A stretch of DNA of 10,228 nucleotides, taken from the NCBI GenBank assembly GCA_003242205.1, contig QGUR01000160.1, positions 1 through 10,228 of the forward strand, written 5' to 3'. The stretch is from Chloroflexota bacterium. Its GTDB lineage: Bacteria; Chloroflexota; Anaerolineae; Aggregatilineales; Phototrophicaceae. The notes under the pieces are model-generated. The model did not search any database, was not told where the DNA came from, and saw only the letters and a program-made list of their open reading frames with translations. A program made the translations under genes and the position numbers. Below, piece after piece: positions 5,687-10,228 of the stretch; positions within the stretch are counted from its first letter, which is position 1, and each line of letters starts with the position of its first letter.

Positions 5687-7147
5687 ATGCTTGAACTGGA
5701 ACAGAAACAGGACACGCCTTCGCTTGTTCCACCTGTCGATGTCGCTGCGTCGCCTGCCGCGCTGCTTGACTGGGCGCGCGATAACGGCGTCAAGGAAGTC
5801 GACGTCAAATTCACCGATATTCGCGGCGTCTTGCAGCATTTTTCAGTACCGCTAGATCATTTTGGCGAGGATGTGTTCAGCGAGGGACTGGGCTTCGATG
5901 GCTCCAGCATTCGCGGTTTCCAGGCGATCAATAATTCGGACCTGAACCTGCTCCCGGACCCGACGACCGCATTCATCGATCCGATTCCGGCGACGCCGAC
6001 GCTGTCTATCCTGTGCGATGTGGCCGATATTGATCTGCGACCCTATCCCCGCGATCCGCGTGGTGTGGCGCGCCGTGCTGAAGCCTATCTGCGTGAATCG
6101 GGCATCGCCGACGTCGCCTATTTCGGCCCTGAAGCGGAGTTCTACATCTTCACCAGCGCCCGCTTTGCCAGTTCCGAAAACACCGCTTTCTATGAAGTCG
6201 ATTCGAGTTCAGGCTTCTGGAACACGGGGCAAAACGGCACGGCCAATCTGGCCTATCGCCCGCGCATCAAGGAAGGTTATTTCCCCGTCGCGCCCGTCGA
6301 TAAGCTGCACGATCTGCGCTCGACCATGGTAGCGACGCTGCGTTCGGTCGGCATCGACGTTGAGGTTCACCACCACGAGGTGGGCGGCGCAGGGCAGGCC
6401 GAAATTGACCTGCGCTTCAACTCCCTGCTCAAGATGGGCGACATGATGCAGTTCTACAAATACATCATCAAGAACGTCGCCTATCAGAACGGGTACACGG
6501 TCACCTTCATGCCCAAGCCGATCTTCGGCGACAACGGTTCGGGTATGCACTGCCACCAGAGCCTGTGGAAGGATGACACGAATCTCTTCTACGACAGCAA
6601 CGGTTACGCGTTGCTCAGCCAGACTGCGCTCTATTACATCGGCGGTATCCTGAAGCACGCGCCGTCGATCCTGGCCTTTGCCGCGCCGACGACCAACAGC
6701 TATCGTCGCCTTGTGCCCGGCTATGAAGCGCCGGTCAATCTGGTCTACTCGGCGCGCAATCGCTCGGCGGCGATCCGCATCCCGATGTACAGCAATGGCG
6801 AGAAGAGCAAGCGAATCGAGTTCCGCGCGCCCGACCCGACGGCCAATCCCTATCTGGCCTTCTCCGCCATGCTGATGGCCGGCCTTGACGGTATCAGGAA
6901 CCGGATTGATCCGGGTGATCCGGCGGATTATGACCTGTATGAAGACAGCCACAACACGCCGACGGTTCCGGGCAGCCTTGGGGAAGCGCTGAACGCGCTG
7001 GAGGCGGACCATGCCTACCTGCTCGAAGGCGGTGTCTTCACAGAGGACTTCATCGAGACCTACATCGCCTACAAGCGGTTGAACGAGGTCGATCCGGTTG
7101 CCATGCGGCCGCACCCGTACGAGTTCACGCTGTACTACGATTTCTAA
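5687..7147 (+). CDS. glnA: Glutamine synthetase, type I
   Basis: The protein has 486 residues and catalyses ATP-dependent ligation of ammonia to glutamate in the cytoplasm; type I enzymes are dodecamers. An N-terminal beta-grasp domain (about 22-115) includes Gly-Phe-Asp-Gly-Ser-Ser-Ile-Arg at 69-76. The catalytic domain carries the metal and substrate residues: Glu149 and Glu151 in GPEAEF, Glu231 after three His, Glu239, His288 in GSGMHCH, Tyr-Arg-Arg-Leu-Val-Pro-Gly-Tyr-Glu ending at Glu347, Arg364 in AAIRIPMY, and Glu378/Arg380 in IEFRAPDP. Asp-Leu-Tyr418-Glu aligns with the adenylylation tyrosine loop of the GSI-beta class, although the usual Leu-Pro-Pro-Glu-Glu after it is missing. The C-terminal RPHPYEF is typical. 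ATG 5687 is chosen because GGAG lies 8 nt upstream; a GTG at 5654 would add 11 unconserved residues. No ammonium transporter or PII gene lies nearby. Confidence 0.97.
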   Translation: MLELEQKQDTPSLVPPVDVAASPAALLDWARDNGVKEVDVKFTDIRGVLQHFSVPLDHFGEDVFSEGLGFDGSSIRGFQAINNSDLNLLPDPTTAFIDPIPATPTLSILCDVADIDLRPYPRDPRGVARRAEAYLRESGIADVAYFGPEAEFYIFTSARFASSENTAFYEVDSSSGFWNTGQNGTANLAYRPRIKEGYFPVAPVDKLHDLRSTMVATLRSVGIDVEVHHHEVGGAGQAEIDLRFNSLLKMGDMMQFYKYIIKNVAYQNGYTVTFMPKPIFGDNGSGMHCHQSLWKDDTNLFYDSNGYALLSQTALYYIGGILKHAPSILAFAAPTTNSYRRLVPGYEAPVNLVYSARNRSAAIRIPMYSNGEKSKRIEFRAPDPTANPYLAFSAMLMAGLDGIRNRIDPGDPADYDLYEDSHNTPTVPGSLGEALNALEADHAYLLEGGVFTEDFIETYIAYKRLNEVDPVAMRPHPYEFTLYYDF

Positions 7148-7177
7148 TCACATCCCTGATTCACGATTGCCCTGTCG

Positions 7178-7206
7178 CCGCTCCGGAATCCGCAATTTCG
7201 GAGCGG
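7178..7206 (+). terminator. First of two hairpins after glnA
   Basis: CCGCTCCG (7178-7185) pairs exactly with CGGAGCGG (7199-7206) around a 13-nt loop. It has no T-run of its own and probably reinforces the terminator just downstream or protects the 3' end. Confidence 0.45.
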
Positions 7207-7221
7207 CATGGGGCGAGAATG

Positions 7222-7252
7222 CCGCCCGGAGAACGGGCGGTGTTTTTGTTTC
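7222..7252 (+). terminator. Intrinsic terminator of glnA
   Basis: CCGCCCG (7222-7228) and CGGGCGG (7234-7240) form a perfect 7-bp GC stem with a GAGAA loop, followed by a T-rich run TGTTTTTGTTT. It lies about 75 nt past the glnA stop and separates glnA from recA. Confidence 0.85.
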
Positions 7253-7273
7253 CTTAAAATACCACCGGAGCGC

Positions 7274-7302
7274 TTGTCAATTTAGAACGTCTGTGCGATA
7301 AT
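7274..7302 (+). promoter_or_regulatory. Sigma-70-type promoter of recA
   Basis: TTGTCA (7274-7279) and GATAAT (7297-7302) are separated by exactly 17 bp, each one mismatch from consensus, with a TGC extended -10 before GATAAT. Initiation is expected near 7309, giving a leader of about 64 nt to the ATG at 7373. Confidence 0.75.
7285..7296. promoter_or_regulatory. Candidate LexA (SOS) operator in the recA promoter
   Basis: GAAC-GTCT-GTGC matches the GAAC-N4-GTTC core of Gram-positive-type LexA boxes with one mismatch and sits entirely between the -35 and -10, where a repressor would block polymerase. No lexA gene is in the window, so the cognate motif of this organism cannot be confirmed. Confidence 0.4.
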
Positions 7303-7372
7303 AAAAGGGCTTTTGTCGGGTACATAGCGCGTGACAGACAGGTTGGTCGAATTTTAGAAGGATTCGATTACA

Positions 7373-8530
7373 ATGTTAGAAGTCAACGCTAATCAAAGGA
7401 TGTTCGCCTTGGCCGCGAAGAGATCAAATTCGGTTAAAGAAGACAAAATGGCCACCGTAGTCCCGCAAACCAACGACGAAGGACGGATGAAGGCGCTTGA
7501 GGCAACGCTGTCGGAGCTAACCAAGCGCTTTGGCGATGGCGCAGTTGTCCGGCTGGGCGATGCTACGCACATGGCCGTCGACGTGATTCCCAGTGGGTCG
7601 CTGGCACTGGACATCGCTCTTGGCGTGGGTGGCATCCCGCGCGGGCGAATCACCGAGATTTACGGCCCGGAAAGCTCAGGAAAGACAACCATCTGTCTGC
7701 ACACGATTGCGGAAGCCCAGAAGCGTGGCGGCATGTGCGCGTTTGTCGACATGGAACACGCGCTAGACCCGAATTACGCGGCGCGCATCGGCGTTAACCT
7801 CGACACGCTGTACATCTCGCAGCCCGATACTGCCGAGCAGGCGCTGGAAATTACCGAGGCCCTCGTGCGCTCCGGCGCGCTCGATGTGGTCGTACTCGAT
7901 AGCGTTGCCGCACTCGTTCCGCGCGTCGAAATCGAGGGCGAGATGGGTGACAGCCACGTCGGTGTTCAGGCGCGTCTGATGAGCCAGGCGCTGCGTAAGC
8001 TATCCGGCGCGATCAAGCAATCGCAGGTAGCCGTGCTGTTCACCAACCAGCTTCGCGAGAAAATCGGCGTTTCGTATGGCAATCCGGAAACAACAACCGG
8101 CGGTCGCGCGCTGAAATTCTATGCCAGCGTTCGTCTCGACGTCCGCCGCATTGAGTCGATCAAGCAGGGCACTGAGGTGATCGGTAACCGCACAAAGGTG
8201 CGTGTGACCAAGAACAAGGTCGCGCCGCCGTTCCGCGAGGCCGAATTCGACATTATGTTTGTCGAAGGCGGCATCAGCAAGATGGGCGAATTGATCGATC
8301 TGGGGGCCGAACTCGGCGTGGTCGAGAAGCGCGGCGCGTTTTATCGCTATAACGATGGCCTGCTCGGTCAGGGCCGCGAGAACGCCAAACAATTCCTGCG
8401 CGAGAATCTGGCGATTGCCGATGAGATTGAGGACGCCATTCGCGCGCATTTCAACCTGCCCTCTGTCATGACGGCTTTCGGCGACGATGCCGCTTATGGG
8501 GGTAACGGCCGCCTGTTTGATGACCAGTAA
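7373..8530 (+). CDS. recA: Recombinase RecA
   Basis: RecA forms ATP-dependent filaments on single-stranded DNA, drives strand exchange, and stimulates LexA self-cleavage. In 385-residue numbering, Walker A GPESSGKTT is at 98-106, Walker B VVVLD at 172-176, DNA-binding loop L1 around 184-195 (EIEGEMGDSH), and loop L2 around 225-243 including NPETTTGG. The C-terminal domain ends with an acidic Asp-Asp-Gln. FVDMEHALDP at 124-133 has Met where the family usually has Ala. Two starts are possible. ATG 7373 has AGAAGGA ending 10 nt upstream but adds about 25 residues with AT-rich codons. ATG 7448 gives the usual RecA N-terminal length but only a weak AAGAAG site. The longer form is listed because of its ribosome binding site. 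The gene stands alone between its own promoter and terminator. Confidence 0.97.
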   Translation: MLEVNANQRMFALAAKRSNSVKEDKMATVVPQTNDEGRMKALEATLSELTKRFGDGAVVRLGDATHMAVDVIPSGSLALDIALGVGGIPRGRITEIYGPESSGKTTICLHTIAEAQKRGGMCAFVDMEHALDPNYAARIGVNLDTLYISQPDTAEQALEITEALVRSGALDVVVLDSVAALVPRVEIEGEMGDSHVGVQARLMSQALRKLSGAIKQSQVAVLFTNQLREKIGVSYGNPETTTGGRALKFYASVRLDVRRIESIKQGTEVIGNRTKVRVTKNKVAPPFREAEFDIMFVEGGISKMGELIDLGAELGVVEKRGAFYRYNDGLLGQGRENAKQFLRENLAIADEIEDAIRAHFNLPSVMTAFGDDAAYGGNGRLFDDQ

Positions 8531-8548
8531 CACGGTGCAGTGGCAATG

Positions 8549-8587
8549 AAAAAGGAGCGGTTCATCGGAAAGAACCGCTCCTTTTTT
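8549..8587. terminator. Strong bidirectional terminator between recA and the C39 gene
   Basis: Arms 8549-8563 and 8572-8586 pair perfectly over 15 bp (five A-T pairs plus GGAGCGGTTC) around an 8-nt loop, with six T after the stem on the plus strand and five T on the minus strand. It serves the convergent recA and C39-peptidase transcripts. Confidence 0.93.
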
Positions 8588-8612
8588 GTTTTGTCTGCCG
8601 GCGTTTCGCTGG

Positions 8613-9677
8613 CTACATGTTCTGCACTTCGGCCAGCGCCGCGCGGGCGGGCGAGAAATTGGGATTGAACCACAACGCCTGATTCAGGTTTTCAATTGCA
8701 CGCTCGGTTTCGCCCATCGCGGCGCGCGCCAGTCCGGCGTAGTAGAACGTCTCTTCGACATACTGCCCGCCGCCGTCATTCAGGTTCGCCTGAGCGAGTT
8801 GGATCATGTCCTGATAGCGCCCGACCGCGTAGTACGCCTCGAACGGCCCGAACTGGTACCAGAGCATGCGCCATGGCAGGCCCCCGCCGACGTTGCGCGC
8901 CTGATCGTAGGCGACAGCAGCTTCGTTAGCCATGCCTAGCGCGATGAAATTGGTGCCCATGTTGAACCACGCGAACGGGTCTTCGGGGTTGGCGATCGCT
9001 TCCTGCCGCGCCGCTTCCAGCGCGTTGCGGTAATTTTGTTGCTCGTCGGCATCCGGCCCTAGCAGCGCCATCACTTCGTCCTGCCGGCTCAGATCATAAA
9101 GCACGATATACACGCGGTTGAAGTGACGCCAGAAGCGGTCGATGTAGTCATACGAATATTCCCGGTTTGGCCCCAGAAAGCTGTCGTGCGTGATCATGAC
9201 CGAACGCTCGTCGTCATAGCCACGGATCAACAGATAGTGGCCCATCCAGCCCTGATCGTCGCTTTCAGGGTCATAACCGGCTTCGATCAGCACCGGGAAT
9301 CCGTTGCTCACCAGCGCTTTCAGGCCATCGAGCGTACCGCCGTAGCGAACCAGCGCCCGCGTCGTCCCCGGAACCTGTGTGTTGACATATTCCACCATCT
9401 GCCACGGGCTGACATTCTTGTCTTCGCTGTTCGGCTTCAGCCATTGCGCGGCAGGATACTGGTTGGCTTCGACGCCAAAATAAGTCAGGCCCATCGTGAG
9501 CGTGGCAGGCCCGCAGTTGTTCCACCCCTGCCAGATATGCTGTACGTTATCCAGCATGAACGATGCCGGCGCCGCGGACAAATTGGAGCTGGTCTGAACA
9601 GCGGCGCTTTCCTGCGCGCTCACCATACCTGCTCCCAGCAACAGCACAATCAGCAAAACCCAAACTTTGCCCGTCAC
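8613..9677 (-). CDS. Exported C39-like cysteine peptidase with C-terminal TPRs
   Basis: The protein has 354 residues from GTG 9677. A signal peptide ends at about VSA (residue 21). A papain-fold C39-like domain (about 35-200) carries Gln50 (oxyanion), Trp-Asn-Asn-Cys55-Gly-Pro (nucleophile), Gly-His147-Tyr-Leu-Leu-Ile (general base) and His-Asp165-Ser, so the triad looks intact. The C-terminal half (about 212-350) is helical with TPR-like repeats, clearest at 228-262 and 308-345 (Tyr-Ala-Gly-Leu-Ala-Arg-Ala, then Asn-Pro-Asn-Phe). C39 peptidases classically cleave Gly-Gly leader peptides, but that subgroup is fused to ABC transporters. This standalone exported form has no transporter or peptide gene beside it, and its substrate is unknown. 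GTG 9677 is chosen because GAGGAAG lies 5 nt upstream and the signal peptide follows at once. Upstream ATGs would place a perfect -10 box inside or over the coding region. Confidence 0.85.
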   Translation of the reverse strand: MTGKVWVLLIVLLLGAGMVSAQESAAVQTSSNLSAAPASFMLDNVQHIWQGWNNCGPATLTMGLTYFGVEANQYPAAQWLKPNSEDKNVSPWQMVEYVNTQVPGTTRALVRYGGTLDGLKALVSNGFPVLIEAGYDPESDDQGWMGHYLLIRGYDDERSVMITHDSFLGPNREYSYDYIDRFWRHFNRVYIVLYDLSRQDEVMALLGPDADEQQNYRNALEAARQEAIANPEDPFAWFNMGTNFIALGMANEAAVAYDQARNVGGGLPWRMLWYQFGPFEAYYAVGRYQDMIQLAQANLNDGGGQYVEETFYYAGLARAAMGETERAIENLNQALWFNPNFSPARAALAEVQNM

Positions 9678-9682
9678 CGTAT

Positions 9683-9689
9683 CTTCCTC
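9683..9689 (-). promoter_or_regulatory. Ribosome binding site deciding the C39 gene start
   Basis: Minus-strand GAGGAAG lies 5 nt before GTG 9677-9675 (7 nt counting from GAGGA), supporting this start over ATGs further upstream. Confidence 0.65.
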
Positions 9690-9714
9690 ACTCCGTCTTT
9701 GCAGCGACACAAGC

Positions 9715-9740
9715 ATTATACCTTTTTGATGGCGCGTCAA
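9715..9740 (-). promoter_or_regulatory. Candidate promoter of the C39 peptidase gene
   Basis: On the minus strand a perfect TATAAT (9720-9715) lies 38 nt before the GTG start, giving a leader of about 30 nt. TTGACG (9740-9735) is only 14 bp from it, so the -35 pairing is poor and the true -35 may be weaker sequence just upstream. Confidence 0.5.
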
Positions 9741-9792
9741 CTCTGTGTTTGCGCGACGCTTACGCGACGGTCCGCCGTATGATTCCGTCTTT

Positions 9793-9820
9793 ACAAAATG
9801 CGGAGACTCGTACATTTTGT
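9793..9820. repeat. 8-bp inverted repeat, ACAAAATG/CATTTTGT
   Basis: ACAAAATG (9793-9800) and CATTTTGT (9813-9820) are exact complements 12 nt apart, about 75-100 bp upstream of the C39 -10 box. It may be a regulator site; no T-run follows that would suggest termination. Confidence 0.4.
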
Positions 9821-9983
9821 TTCAGGTATTTGCCACGTGCCTCGCCTGATCTATCGTACAGTCTGTCGAGCAAAGTACATCCAAACAGGGTAAAATAAAC
9901 ACAGAAAATCGACATGGCGCGCCAGACCCGGCAGCGCTTTGTCTGCTTTACGATGTAATCGGTTTAATGCGCGTTCCGCACGC

Positions 9984-10002
9984 TAAAATGCATCGCATTT
10001 TA
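9984..10002. repeat. 8-bp inverted repeat, TAAAATGC-ATC-GCATTTTA
   Basis: A compact perfect palindrome with a 3-nt centre, 42-60 nt before the kinase start. Its tight symmetry fits a dimeric DNA-binding protein site or a leader hairpin. It shares the AAAATG core with the dyad at 9793-9820. Confidence 0.45.
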
Positions 10003-10044
10003 TCCCACGCACGACACGCGAATTCGCCGAGATAGGGCGCGGCC

Positions 10045-10228
10045 ATGCCGGATCGCTTTCTGGGACAACGTCTGGGCGACTACATCACTGAAGAGCGTAT
10101 TGGGCGTGGCGCGATGGCGGTTGTTTACCGCGCCTATCAGCCGTCTGTTCAGCGTCAGGTGGCGCTCAAGGTCATCAAGCTGGACGCAGGGCTGGGCGAC
10201 GATGACGAGTTTCGCCGCCGGTTCGCGC
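10045..10228 (+). CDS. Ser/Thr protein kinase (PknB-type), N-terminal part
   Basis: Only the first 61 codons are in the window and the gene runs off the end. ATG 10045 is followed by a Hanks-type kinase N-lobe: a glycine-rich loop Ile19-Gly-Arg-Gly-Ala-Met-Ala-Val-Val-Tyr28, with Ala25 in place of the third loop glycine as is common in bacterial kinases, and Val-Ala-Leu-Lys42 with the ATP-binding lysine. These enzymes phosphorylate Ser/Thr of cytoplasmic proteins and often have a transmembrane segment and an extracellular sensor, but neither can be seen here. The ribosome binding site is weak (AGGG about 8 nt upstream). The gene diverges from the C39 peptidase gene across a dyad-containing spacer. 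Confidence 0.88.
   Translation, partial: MPDRFLGQRLGDYITEERIGRGAMAVVYRAYQPSVQRQVALKVIKLDAGLGDDDEFRRRFA

Larger units (their letters stand above)
9678..10044. other. Divergent intergenic region between the C39 peptidase and kinase genes
   Basis: This stretch of about 370 nt has no credible gene. It contains the C39 promoter, two perfect dyads (9793-9820 and 9984-10002), a TAAAAT at 9891-9896 and another inside the second dyad that could be kinase -10 elements, and short imperfect stems. No clear -35 for the kinase was found. Confidence 0.5.

Noticed and set aside
6209..7114. 301-codon minus-strand frame inside glnA
   Set aside because: Antisense shadow of a highly conserved glutamine synthetase, a common effect of high-GC codon use.
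9678..9815. N-terminal extension of the C39 peptidase to an ATG at 9815, or to the ATG at 9716
   Set aside because: It would put charged residues before the signal peptide and overlap a perfect TATAAT; the GTG at 9677 has a good ribosome site and leads directly into the signal peptide.

Overview
The window looks like a chromosomal segment of a free-living bacterium of moderately high GC, probably a member of the Chloroflexota (Anaerolineae-like). That placement is inference. It rests on the gene mix: secreted LysM proteins with Pro/Thr-rich linkers, a LysM-glycosidase fusion, a secreted C39-like peptidase with TPRs, a PknB-type Ser/Thr kinase, type I glutamine synthetase and RecA. No rRNA, tRNA, CRISPR array, transposase or phage gene was seen.

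Layout. (1) 1-2722, plus strand: a 5'-truncated polytopic membrane glycosyltransferase of the PMT/GT39 type, followed 32 nt later by a secreted GH18 chitinase-fold protein. The GH18 protein has lost its catalytic glutamate (DxxDxDxR instead of DxxDxDxE) and also the downstream Tyr-Asp pair, so it is probably a glycan-binding pseudoenzyme. (2) 2725-2904, minus strand: a 59-residue membrane protein ending 2 nt from the GH18 stop. (3) 3014-5327, minus strand: two related secreted LysM proteins. One has two LysM domains plus a clan-A-like glycoside hydrolase domain; the other is three LysM domains only. Perfect dyads lie downstream of both. (4) 5328-5686: a divergent intergenic region with hairpins and a T-run, then glnA on the plus strand with a tandem-hairpin terminator. 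(5) 7274-8587: recA with a near-consensus promoter, a possible LexA operator inside it, and a strong bidirectional terminator. (6) 8613-9677, minus strand: an exported C39-like cysteine peptidase with C-terminal TPRs. (7) 10045-10228, plus strand: the start of a Ser/Thr protein kinase, cut by the window end.

How the genes fit together. Three neighbouring exported proteins (GH18-like, LysM2-GH, LysM3) belong to folds that bind beta-1,4-linked N-acetylglucosamine polymers such as chitin or peptidoglycan, and a membrane sugar transferase sits beside them. This suggests a cell-surface glycan recognition or remodelling locus. glnA and recA are housekeeping genes with their own signals and no evident link to it. 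The most unusual item is the inactivated GH18 protein; the next is the overlooked small membrane protein.
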